64,000 nucleotides of DNA from Telluria antibiotica (lineage in GTDB: Bacteria; Pseudomonadota; Gammaproteobacteria; Burkholderiales; Burkholderiaceae_D). A model generated the notes under the pieces. It searched no databases and was not told the DNA's origin. It saw nothing but the letters and a program-made list of their open reading frames with translations. A program made the position numbers and the translations under genes. Position 1 is the first letter of the stretch. Every line of letters begins with the position of its first letter. The stretch covers positions 196,653 through 260,652 of the forward strand of contig NZ_JAAQOM010000004.1 in the NCBI RefSeq assembly GCF_011682055.1, read 5' to 3'. Positions 18,507 through 26,624 of this stretch are shown in pieces.

Positions 18507-19517
18507 CTACTCCGCCAACGATATGTGGCCCCCTGGCGTCACAGCGCTGGCACGCGCGCCTGACCGTGTCTGCGGGTACAGCAATACAAGTGGCACCGCC
18601 ATCGTCAGCACGGTCAGGCCAAACAGACCGCCTCCGCATGCCAAGCCGATCAGCGTCTCGACCGGTGTGAACGGGCGGTTGCGCATCCGCACGAAAATCA
18701 CAAGGAACAGCAGTGAGAACGCTGCCGCCGCAACGAGCAGGACGGCCAGCAGTTCATTGCCGAAGAGGACGCGGCCGAGACCGTGCGCCAGCATGTGGTA
18801 GACCCCTTCGAAGCCACCGCCAAAGAAATCAATGTTCTTCATGATCGCCAGCACCAGGTATTGTCCTACATAGAACATGACGGGCGCCGCGATGGCCAGC
18901 AGCACTGCCTTACGCAGCGGTTTCATGGGCGTGCGCTGACGGTACTGCAGATAGAACAATGCAAACGATGCTACCACCACGATAAATACGCCGGTGCTGA
19001 CTGCGGCGAGCCAGCACGAGAACGCTACCAACAGCAGAGGCTTCAACCCGTTGACTGGACCACGCGTCAGTCGCAGACATAACGACAGACAAAGCAACCA
19101 GGAAGTCCACGCAATCACGCCGCGACCATTCATGAAGAAGTGTGCAGCCAGAAAACCGCACCATGCCAGCACTGTCGGCGATCGCCCCGTAGTCATGAAC
19201 GACAGGCCGCGCCACAAAACTACGTTAAATGCAAAGAATAGCGAGATGTACAGGGAAAACCCAAAATCCGGATATAACTCACCCCACAGGAATCCAGGAT
19301 AGGCGGTGAGATAGCGGAAAAAATGCGGGTGTCCGGTGACTGCCAACAGGAGTGGCGACACGCCCGCGTCCCATAGGTCCAGGACCTGGTCCCAGGGTTC
19401 GAAGCGCTTCAATCCGACGATCGAAAATAACGCGGCCGCCGCGACGGCTGTCAGCCACCCCGCGAGCGTCTGGCGCAGCGTCGGTCGACCATATGGTTCA
19501 GGCAACGAGTTCGACAT
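18507..19517 (-). CDS. Polytopic membrane protein, possible Wzy polymerase
   Basis: 336 residues from ATG 19517; the longer frame to 19691 is the wrong-frame shadow of the upstream gene. About eight or nine hydrophobic segments are visible (for example GWLTAVAAAALFSIVGL, FGFSLYISLFFAFNVVLW, LLLVAFSCWLAAVSTGVFI, LLAVLLVAAAAFSLLFLVIFV). A large loop between early segments contains GHPHFFRYLTAYPGF. It overlaps the propeller gene by 20 bases. In a locus with an initiating transferase, flippase, Wzz and Wza it is the best candidate for the O-antigen-type polymerase, but no diagnostic motif was recognised. Confidence 0.6.
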   Translation of the reverse strand: MSNSLPEPYGRPTLRQTLAGWLTAVAAAALFSIVGLKRFEPWDQVLDLWDAGVSPLLLAVTGHPHFFRYLTAYPGFLWGELYPDFGFSLYISLFFAFNVVLWRGLSFMTTGRSPTVLAWCGFLAAHFFMNGRGVIAWTSWLLCLSLCLRLTRGPVNGLKPLLLVAFSCWLAAVSTGVFIVVVASFALFYLQYRQRTPMKPLRKAVLLAIAAPVMFYVGQYLVLAIMKNIDFFGGGFEGVYHMLAHGLGRVLFGNELLAVLLVAAAAFSLLFLVIFVRMRNRPFTPVETLIGLACGGGLFGLTVLTMAVPLVLLYPQTRSGARASAVTPGGHISLAE

Positions 19518-20604
19518 TGACCGGTTCGTTGAAATTAGAAAGCGCAGCGACCGGCACGCCTTCTTTGTACATGACGATGCGATGGTTGTCCGTGTCGGCC
19601 ACGTACAACGCGGTCTTAGCCTGCACGGCATCGTTCGGTGCCAACAGTTCATAGCCGAGCAACGAACGTGCCAAACAGACACTTTCGCCATCTGCCGTAT
19701 GTTCGTTTACCCTGGCCAATAACGCCTGGAGAGATATGGCGCTGCCGTGGCTCCAACAGCCTGCGGGAGCGGGCAACCGGCTCAAGGTTTGCGGATCGAA
19801 AGCGACGATCTGATTGATGTGCTCTTCGGCTACCAGGAGTTTTCCTCCAGCCATATGGACACAATTGGGATAAAAGGAGTCCGCAGTCCCGACGAGCTTT
19901 GAAAAGCTGACGTCCCGCCCCGCGTATCGCAGAACTTTATGAGAAAAGGTATCCGCGACGTACAACGAGTCAGACGTGAGGTACACGCCGCGCGGAAAAC
20001 CGAAATTCCCGGGCACCCGAGCGACTTCGCGGGCTTCCGTGCCTTGCTGCTCGTATAACCGGACAGCGCCGGGTCCCTGTTGCCGGAACGCTACCGCCAG
20101 GATATTACCTCTTAGGGAAAATGCATTCACCGGCCAGTCGAATACCGACTCGCCAACGAGGAATCCGTTCTGTTTGTTTAACCACAAAATTCGACGCCCG
20201 GTGCCCACGAGTGCATAGCGACCCGAAACCAGCAAACCCCGCGGCTGAACAGCAGATGTGCGCCAGACTTCAGCCCCATCGGGTGCGACTCGCTGGACGA
20301 CACCGCCAAGACCGGAAACAATAATCAGGCTGTCTTCCAGTCGAGGGCCGGTAAGTACGGGAGCCCCCTTCGGAGTACAGTGCAGGCCCCCGGTTGTACC
20401 ACCATCTCTCGGTTTGAATCGACCACGCGACGGAGAAATAACACCATCCCGTTCGAGAGCACAACGGGGACCGTCGACAACAGTACGCACAGTGGGAACT
20501 GCTGCCATCAGCCGTCCTGTCAGCCAGTTCGGGAAAACGATTGCACCTGCGCCGAAGGCGCCAAGCCAAGCCCTGCGCCCGAGACTGGTCACGAGATGAC
20601 TCAT
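19498..20604 (-). CDS. Tat-exported NHL-type beta-propeller protein
   Basis: 368 residues from ATG 20604, which overlaps the asnB stop as ATGA. A twin-arginine signal (SLGRRAWLGAFGAGAIVFP, R10-R11) starts the protein. The rest shows repeated blades of about 40-50 residues, with NHL-like phrases LYVADTFSHKVLRY and LYVADTDNHRIVMY and GFPRGVYLTSD. Proteins of this build bind ligands or glycans in the periplasm; no catalytic residues are apparent. Its tight overlap with the probable polymerase suggests a part in polymerisation or export. Function unknown. Confidence 0.7.
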   Translation of the reverse strand: MSHLVTSLGRRAWLGAFGAGAIVFPNWLTGRLMAAVPTVRTVVDGPRCALERDGVISPSRGRFKPRDGGTTGGLHCTPKGAPVLTGPRLEDSLIIVSGLGGVVQRVAPDGAEVWRTSAVQPRGLLVSGRYALVGTGRRILWLNKQNGFLVGESVFDWPVNAFSLRGNILAVAFRQQGPGAVRLYEQQGTEAREVARVPGNFGFPRGVYLTSDSLYVADTFSHKVLRYAGRDVSFSKLVGTADSFYPNCVHMAGGKLLVAEEHINQIVAFDPQTLSRLPAPAGCWSHGSAISLQALLARVNEHTADGESVCLARSLLGYELLAPNDAVQAKTALYVADTDNHRIVMYKEGVPVAALSNFNEPVNVELVA

Positions 20605-22412
20605 TCCGCGCGCCCTGTCCCGCTCGGCGGCGTGGCGCCTGCTCCGTTTTCCAGCCAATGTTCGGTCGCGATGAGAGCGCGCAATTCGCGTGTCCGATCC
20701 GTGCGACGGCCGACGTGCTCATCTGCCAAATCGTTCATCGCTTCGGCATTCAGGTAATTCGGAAGGGAAATACCGAGCCGGGTCACATGGTCGCGGCAAT
20801 ATTGGGCGCGATCGGTTTTGAACCATTCACCAACCGGCACGGTGAACATCTGCTTGCGACGATATGCCAGCTCCTCCCCGATGAGCGGAGCGACCGCCTT
20901 CTTGTACAAATACTTCGTCACGCCATCCTTCAGCTTTAGATGACCTGGCATCCGGAACGCGAACTCCATCATGCGGTAATCCAGGAACGGCGTGCGCGCT
21001 TCCAGCGATACCGCCATACCCATGCGATCCGGTTTGACCAAGTTATTCCCTGAGAGCAGCAACTGCATGTCGAGATACAAGGCCTGGTTGATGCGGTCCT
21101 GGTGCTGGACTTCGGCGAAGTACGGACGTGCGACATCGAACGAGTCCACTCCGGACAATGTACGTGCCAGCGTGGGCGTGTAAAGCGCATGCTTGCCGCT
21201 GTCAGTGAACAAGGAAATACTGTCGAAATAGGCTCTTTGAAACTGCTCAGCAGAAGCATGCTCGGCTGCGCCGCTCGCAAAGAAGTTGCGATACTTGTCA
21301 TATCCAGCGAACAACTCGTCCGCGCCGTCTCCCGTCAAGACAACCTTGACATGTTTCGCGGCAAGCTGGGAAACACGGTATGTGGGCAGGAACGAAACGT
21401 CGCCATGCGGCTGGTCACAGTGATACGTGGCAAGCGGCCACAGCGAGAGCATGTCGGGCAAGACTCGCTCCATCGTGTGGTTCGTTCCAAAACGGTTGGC
21501 AGCGCTTTGCGCAAACGGCGCCTCGTCGTAGCGCGGATCCTCGAAGCCAATGCAAAAAGTCTTGACCGGCTCGTCAATATGACGCGCCATCATGCCGACC
21601 ACGGTGCTCGAATCGACCCCGCCCGACAGGAATGCCCCGAACGGAACGTCGCAACGCAGGCGCAGGCGCACCGCATCGTCGAGGATGCTATTAAACTCCT
21701 CGATCCACTCGGCTTCGCTACGTCCATGCACGGGCTGTACGTCGGCCAAGTTCCACCACCGCGTCGTCGTAGCGCCTTCGCGGGTGATTTTCATCACGGT
21801 GCCCGGCATCAGGTGACGCACGCCGCGATAGATCGTGTATGGCGCGGGGACGTAGTTAAAGGTCAGGTAATGGTGGAAAGCCACTTCATCCATGTCCTGG
21901 CGAACGACCCCAGCCCTCAAGAGCGATTTGATTTCCGAGCTGTAAGCGACCAGCTTCCCGTCATCGTACACGTACAACGGCTTGACACCGATGCGGTCAC
22001 GGACGATATACATCGCTTGTTCGCGCGCGTCGTGGATGGCGATCGCAAACATGCCATTGAGCTTGTTCAGGAATCCGATGCCTTCGAGTTCATACAGGCG
22101 CAGCAGGACTTCCGTATCGGAATGCGTGCGGCACGGATTACCCCGCTTGGCAACTTCCTCGGCGAGTTCGATATGATTGAAGATTTCGCCATTCTGGACA
22201 ACGACGATCTGGCCGTCGTCCGAGACGAAAGGCTGGTGACCGCCCTGCAAATCGATGATCGACAGACGCTGGTTGCCCAAGGCTGCGCCCGGCACGGCGT
22301 GAATCCCCTGGTCATCAGGTCCACGATGCCGGATCGCGTGGCCCATCGCCTCGAGCTTGTCCTGTGGCAGTGAATAGCCATCGCGATGGAAATACCCGAA
22401 AATTCCGCACAT
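20601..22412 (-). CDS. asnB: Glutamine-dependent asparagine synthase-type amidotransferase
   Basis: 603 residues. The class II glutaminase domain begins with the catalytic Cys2 (MCGIFGYF) and has RHRGPDDQG and NGEIFNH. The synthetase domain has the PP-loop FLSGGVDSSTVVG and LTGDGADELFAGYDKYR. The enzyme takes ammonia from glutamine and amidates an activated carboxylate. AsnB copies in polysaccharide loci are often thought to amidate uronic acids or amino-sugar side groups rather than aspartate; that use is inferred here. A GGGGGA site stands upstream of the ATG, two bases beyond which is the stop of the sugar transferase gene. Confidence 0.9.
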   Translation of the reverse strand: MCGIFGYFHRDGYSLPQDKLEAMGHAIRHRGPDDQGIHAVPGAALGNQRLSIIDLQGGHQPFVSDDGQIVVVQNGEIFNHIELAEEVAKRGNPCRTHSDTEVLLRLYELEGIGFLNKLNGMFAIAIHDAREQAMYIVRDRIGVKPLYVYDDGKLVAYSSEIKSLLRAGVVRQDMDEVAFHHYLTFNYVPAPYTIYRGVRHLMPGTVMKITREGATTTRWWNLADVQPVHGRSEAEWIEEFNSILDDAVRLRLRCDVPFGAFLSGGVDSSTVVGMMARHIDEPVKTFCIGFEDPRYDEAPFAQSAANRFGTNHTMERVLPDMLSLWPLATYHCDQPHGDVSFLPTYRVSQLAAKHVKVVLTGDGADELFAGYDKYRNFFASGAAEHASAEQFQRAYFDSISLFTDSGKHALYTPTLARTLSGVDSFDVARPYFAEVQHQDRINQALYLDMQLLLSGNNLVKPDRMGMAVSLEARTPFLDYRMMEFAFRMPGHLKLKDGVTKYLYKKAVAPLIGEELAYRRKQMFTVPVGEWFKTDRAQYCRDHVTRLGISLPNYLNAEAMNDLADEHVGRRTDRTRELRALIATEHWLENGAGATPPSGTGRAE

Positions 22413-22415
22413 CTC

Positions 22416-22970
22416 TTAATTTCCCCCTACAAACAAAACTTGGCGGACCGTGAGCGCAATCACCCACAAGTCGAAACGTAACGAAGACCGGCGCACATAT
22501 TCGAGATCGAGCTGCTTGCGCTCGTCTTCCGTCCCGGACGAGCGCAGTGTCGCTTGCGCCAGGCCGGTAATACCCGGCCGTACCAAGTGACGTTGCGTCC
22601 ATTCGGCGTCCGTGTAGAGCACGCGCTGCTTAGGTACGTCGGGACGCGGTCCCACAAGGCTCATGTCCCCTTTCAGAACATTGAGTAACTGAGGCAATTC
22701 ATCGACGCTCGTGCGCCGGATGATCCGGCCAACCCGCGTGATGCGCGGGTCGTTGGTCGCCGTCGAGTAACCGCCGATCCTGTCGGCGTCGACTCGCATA
22801 CTGCGAAACTTATACATACCGAATTCGCGCCCCGCGCGTCCGACGCGGATCTGTTTGTAGAACACCGGGCCACGGTCATACGTCCACACGGCAGCCGCAA
22901 CAAACAACATCAGAGGGGAGAGGCACAGCAGCGCGCAACCGGAGACGACAATGTCGAACAAACGTTTCAT
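22416..22970 (-). CDS. Initiating sugar-phosphate transferase, PglC-like (monotopic PGT)
   Basis: 184 residues, the size of the minimal phosphoglycosyltransferase domain. One re-entrant hydrophobic helix (KRLFDIVVSGCALLCLSP) is followed by YKFRSMR, the catalytic Asp-Glu pair in SVDELPQLLNVLKGDMS and LVGPRPD. It moves a sugar-1-phosphate from UDP-sugar to undecaprenyl phosphate at the inner face of the membrane, starting each repeat unit. PglC itself uses UDP-di-N-acetylbacillosamine, which this locus appears able to make. Start and flippase stop overlap as ATGA. Confidence 0.92.
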   Translation of the reverse strand: MKRLFDIVVSGCALLCLSPLMLFVAAAVWTYDRGPVFYKQIRVGRAGREFGMYKFRSMRVDADRIGGYSTATNDPRITRVGRIIRRTSVDELPQLLNVLKGDMSLVGPRPDVPKQRVLYTDAEWTQRHLVRPGITGLAQATLRSSGTEDERKQLDLEYVRRSSLRFDLWVIALTVRQVLFVGGN

Positions 22971-24457
22971 GAGACAGCGGATTGCGGGAAAGAATCGGTT
23001 GAAAAACGAAGGAAGCGACGAATCGGGACGGCCATCGCGATCAGGAAACCGGCCGCCGCCAGAAGCACGCGCAGGAGATTGTGGCTCGGCTCAATGAGTT
23101 GGGCGATGCCGGCGCAGGCCAGTGCAAGCGTCAGCACCATGCCGAAATGCGACGACGCGAGCGCCTTCCACAGCGCGCCACGGCCGAGCATCGGCATTCG
23201 CGCGATACGCGAAAGCCACACGGCAGCAACAGCTTGGCTCCCGATCACGGCAAACATGAGTGCGTTTTCCGACTTCAGCAACAGACCTGGCAGCGCCAAC
23301 ACCGGCAGCAGGGACAGCGTACCGACTGATACCTTGAAGACGTCCTTGGCACGTGAGCTCGCGTTCAACAGCGCCGTGGCGATGCTCGTCACGGCGGCGC
23401 ATGGTGCGCTGAGTGTGGCGATAGCCGTCAGTCCGGCAATACGGGAAAGTGACGCTTCGTCCATATGCGACGCGGCAAACACGACGTGGACAGCGGGAGC
23501 CGCGAAGAACCAGCCGAACAGCAGGATCGTAGCGCCGAGCAGCAGCGCGTAACGGGTATTTTGAACCGCCAGCGCCATCGCCTGTTCCGGCTTTCCTTCC
23601 GAATACATGATACTCATACGCGACAAAGCAACCGTACCAATCGATGTCAGCAGGATCGTAACAGGCAGCTCCACAAGCTTCTGTGCGTAATTGAAGCTGG
23701 CAACAGCCCCTTCGCCCAACGTGGATGCCATCGCGCGAATTACAACCGGAGCAAGAAGCGACATGGCCGCAGCGAGCGTCGCAAACATGAATGCGCGCAG
23801 CAATGCATGGTCGACCACGCGCTTCTTCGCGGGAGCATACCAGACGCGCGACGGCATCATCATCATCTGCGTGACCCACCGGAGCGCAGCACCGGCCAAA
23901 ATGCCGAACGCGAGCCAGGACAATGGCTGGGTATGATGACGGCATAAAAACAATGCGATGAGCACGCCAACGTTGAAAAACAACGTTCCGCATCCAACGA
24001 GCATAAAGCGCTGTCGAGCGTTGAGGTAAGCCCCCGTGACACCAGCGACGCCGCTGAGTGGCAACGCGACCGCGACGGCAACGAGTCCATCGGTGCCGAT
24101 GGACTCCGCGTTCACACCCGGCGCCAGCAGGTGAAAGACGACATGCGGATACAAGACCAGCCCAGCACCGGCTACGCCGAAAATCGCTAATATTGCGAGC
24201 GAGAACTGGCGAAACAAGACCAGCGCCTCATCGCCCTGTAAGGTGCTGAAACGCGGCACCAAGGCGGCACTGATACCGCCGGAAATCAGTAAGTTGACAA
24301 GGAGATCCGGCAGCGTGAGCAGCAATACAGCCAAGTCAGCCTGGGGTGATATCCCGAAGACTGTGGCAAGCCCCAGTTCGCGCAGCAGTCCGGTCAGGCG
24401 GCCCGCGAGCAACGCCAGACTGAGCACGAAGGTCGCGCTGAAAAGTGACCTCGACAT
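22967..24457 (-). CDS. MurJ/MviN-like lipid-linked glycan flippase (Wzx role)
   Basis: 496 residues with about 13-14 hydrophobic segments. The first 80 residues match the MurJ family (GRLTGLLRELGLATVFG, then LISGGISAALVPRF, compare the MurJ segment that ends in AFxPxF). MurJ moves lipid II; members inside polysaccharide loci are expected to flip the undecaprenyl-linked repeat unit instead. No other Wzx candidate is present in the locus. A sole chromosomal murJ would be expected elsewhere. Start codon lies one base after the aldolase-gene stop. Confidence 0.85.
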   Translation of the reverse strand: MSRSLFSATFVLSLALLAGRLTGLLRELGLATVFGISPQADLAVLLLTLPDLLVNLLISGGISAALVPRFSTLQGDEALVLFRQFSLAILAIFGVAGAGLVLYPHVVFHLLAPGVNAESIGTDGLVAVAVALPLSGVAGVTGAYLNARQRFMLVGCGTLFFNVGVLIALFLCRHHTQPLSWLAFGILAGAALRWVTQMMMMPSRVWYAPAKKRVVDHALLRAFMFATLAAAMSLLAPVVIRAMASTLGEGAVASFNYAQKLVELPVTILLTSIGTVALSRMSIMYSEGKPEQAMALAVQNTRYALLLGATILLFGWFFAAPAVHVVFAASHMDEASLSRIAGLTAIATLSAPCAAVTSIATALLNASSRAKDVFKVSVGTLSLLPVLALPGLLLKSENALMFAVIGSQAVAAVWLSRIARMPMLGRGALWKALASSHFGMVLTLALACAGIAQLIEPSHNLLRVLLAAAGFLIAMAVPIRRFLRFSTDSFPQSAVS

Positions 24458-24458
24458 A

Positions 24459-25295
24459 TCAGTTCGAAACGAGTTCCCGTTCCGCGATCGAGGAAGCGAT
24501 CGACGTCACAATGGCCGCGACCTCGCGATGGGCCCGCAGCAAGTCTTCCTGACTTCCATTCAGGTGGTGTTCGTAGGCCTGACGCAATTTCGCGACCTGG
24601 GCCTTGAAATCCATTTGCGCACAGATTTCGGCGACGGTTTCCGCGCGGCGATGGAAGGTTCGCGACAGGATGGCGGCACTCGAGCCCAGCCTGGCGTGCT
24701 CAGCGAGGATCAGTTCGGCCGGAAGCAGGCCTTCACCGACTCGAGCGACGCCTCCGATACCGAACGGAACCAAGGCATCGTTGAGTACCTGCGCCATCCG
24801 ATCCACCGTGCCGTCGGCCAGCAATTCGAACATGAACCGCTTCCGAAGTTCGAGGTGCAAATCGTTCAAGCCGATGTGGACTTCGTTAACACCGCGGATA
24901 GCCACGCACTCGTGCAGGGTTTTCATTGCGCCGACAGTCTCAACGAGAAGGGTCGTCCGCGCGCGGCCATTCACTGCCTTGATGAACAGCTCGACCTCCC
25001 TCGGCGTACGGAACATCGGCAACATGATGATATCAGCGCCGGCCTCAAGTACCTGCTCGACTTCGTCGACGGTATGTTCGTTGACCGGGTTAATCCGAAC
25101 CATCAGTCTGCCCGCAGGGACAACCATACGCACAGCGGCAACATCGTTGACGGAATGACGGCTTATCAGCGTGTCAAGGTGACCTTGGCGCTCATGCTTG
25201 CCCAGCACTTCAAGGTCGACGAAGATCCTGTCGGCGCCGCTGTCAACGGCGAACTGTGCTAACGGGACCGAATTGGTAATAAAAAAAAGGTTCAT
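24459..25295 (-). CDS. HpcH/HpaI aldolase / citrate-lyase-family protein
   Basis: 278 residues with the TIM-barrel order of this metal-dependent lyase family: DRIFVDLEVLGK, RINPVN, GADIIMLPMFRTP, LLVETVGAM (metal Glu) and VNEVHIGLNDLHLE (metal Asp). Relatives cleave or form bonds between pyruvate/acetyl units and aldehydes. Within this operon it may act on a keto-deoxy sugar acid or build an acyl/pyruvyl side group. No partner enzyme fixes the reaction. It is 57 bases downstream of the Wzz gene. Confidence 0.8.
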   Translation of the reverse strand: MNLFFITNSVPLAQFAVDSGADRIFVDLEVLGKHERQGHLDTLISRHSVNDVAAVRMVVPAGRLMVRINPVNEHTVDEVEQVLEAGADIIMLPMFRTPREVELFIKAVNGRARTTLLVETVGAMKTLHECVAIRGVNEVHIGLNDLHLELRKRFMFELLADGTVDRMAQVLNDALVPFGIGGVARVGEGLLPAELILAEHARLGSSAAILSRTFHRRAETVAEICAQMDFKAQVAKLRQAYEHHLNGSQEDLLRAHREVAAIVTSIASSIAERELVSN

Positions 25296-25352
25296 GAGTT
25301 TTGCTTCGGATTGCTTGACAGGCGTCGAGCTTCCAAACGCCTGTCCCGCTGT

Positions 25353-26558
25353 TCAGCGCAGGCGAAGGTGGGCCTTGAGTCTCGCAAGCTGCGCAACCCG
25401 CTCGGGAGAGCGCAGGGCCATTTTTTGAGTTTCGATCAGGAATGCCGACAGAATTGCAAGGAACAGACCTCCGAGCCCTGCAGCGACGACAATCACGCTG
25501 CGCTTCGGTTTGAATTTGCGTTCCGGTTCGATGGCAGCGTCCAGTACCTGGATGACCGATGCATCCTTCGCTTCGTCGAGGCGAGCTGCTTCATACTGTT
25601 TTGCGAGCAATTCATACAACATCTGATAATACTTCACTTCGCGCAAAACCTTAATGTTCTCGAGACCTTGCTGGCGGTCGCCACTGTGGTCTTGGGCGCT
25701 GCCTTCGGTTCGATTCCCGTTCTCGAGCTTGGCAAGCTGGGCACGCAGACTCTCCAGCTCTTCCTGTACCCGCTTGTAGTCCTGGTTATTTGGGGTCACG
25801 AACGCCTGCATCGAGCGCAACTGGATTTCCTTCGCCGCGACCTGAGCTCGCAGACGGCCCACCGTTTCAACGATGGCCCGGCTCTCGCTGTCAACACTGA
25901 TCACGCCGCTCGTATCGAGCGAGTGCTTGAGTGCAGCTTCCGCATTGGCCAAGCGGTCCTTCGCAAACTCGAGTTGTTGCTCAAAAAATTTGCGTCGTTG
26001 CGCCGCCTCGGTGACCGCAAGCGTCTTATTCAAGTTCAGCAGTTCTTCCACATACGCGTTGGCGAGCGGCGCGACCAGCTTTTTTTCCTCGCTCTCGACA
26101 TCGAGCGTGATGAGGCCATCCTTAGCGGTCATGACGGTCGTGTTCGCCTTAAGCGCTTTGCGTGTCTCTTCCGGAGATTTCGCGTCAAACACCTTCTCGA
26201 GATCGAAGCGTTTGATGAGGCGATCGGCAACCGTGCGGCTCTCGAGCATCGCGATGTACACGTCGTTCGCATTCTTCGGACCACCCGCACCACCCGCCAC
26301 GACGCTGGCGACACCACCTAACTGCGCAAGGAGCGCCGCTGCACCGGATTGGCTTTGCTGTGGCGGCAGCAGCTTGACGCCCGCACGATAGACGTTCGGC
26401 ATCGCAAAACTCAGTGCGGCAGCGAGTATCGACGCGAATATGGGCAAGCCAATGATCAGCTTCTTGTGCTTGGCCAGCATGATGAGAAGCTCGACGACAT
26501 CGAATTCTTTCTGTTCGCCGTGGTTCTCCGCTGACGTATTAATTTCCATTTCTTTCAT
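25353..26558 (-). CDS. Wzz/GNVR-type polysaccharide chain-length determinant
   Basis: 401 residues. A cytoplasmic N-terminus (EFDVVELLIMLAKHKK) leads into membrane helix 1 (about 35-55), a long periplasmic coiled-coil region with TEAAQRRKFFEQQLEFAKDRL and the GNVR-type region, then a C-terminal helix (RSVIVVAAGLGGLFLAILSAFL). No kinase domain or Tyr-rich tail is present, so it is a Wzz-type rather than a Wzc-type co-polymerase. It works with the polymerase to set chain length. A second Met (codon 4, 26549) is an alternative start. Confidence 0.9.
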   Translation of the reverse strand: MKEMEINTSAENHGEQKEFDVVELLIMLAKHKKLIIGLPIFASILAAALSFAMPNVYRAGVKLLPPQQSQSGAAALLAQLGGVASVVAGGAGGPKNANDVYIAMLESRTVADRLIKRFDLEKVFDAKSPEETRKALKANTTVMTAKDGLITLDVESEEKKLVAPLANAYVEELLNLNKTLAVTEAAQRRKFFEQQLEFAKDRLANAEAALKHSLDTSGVISVDSESRAIVETVGRLRAQVAAKEIQLRSMQAFVTPNNQDYKRVQEELESLRAQLAKLENGNRTEGSAQDHSGDRQQGLENIKVLREVKYYQMLYELLAKQYEAARLDEAKDASVIQVLDAAIEPERKFKPKRSVIVVAAGLGGLFLAILSAFLIETQKMALRSPERVAQLARLKAHLRLR

Positions 26559-26624
26559 GACTTTAAGCTATAGCCTTGCCTTGTCTTTGCTTGGTATACG
26601 AACGGCAGCCCGCGATATTTGCCG

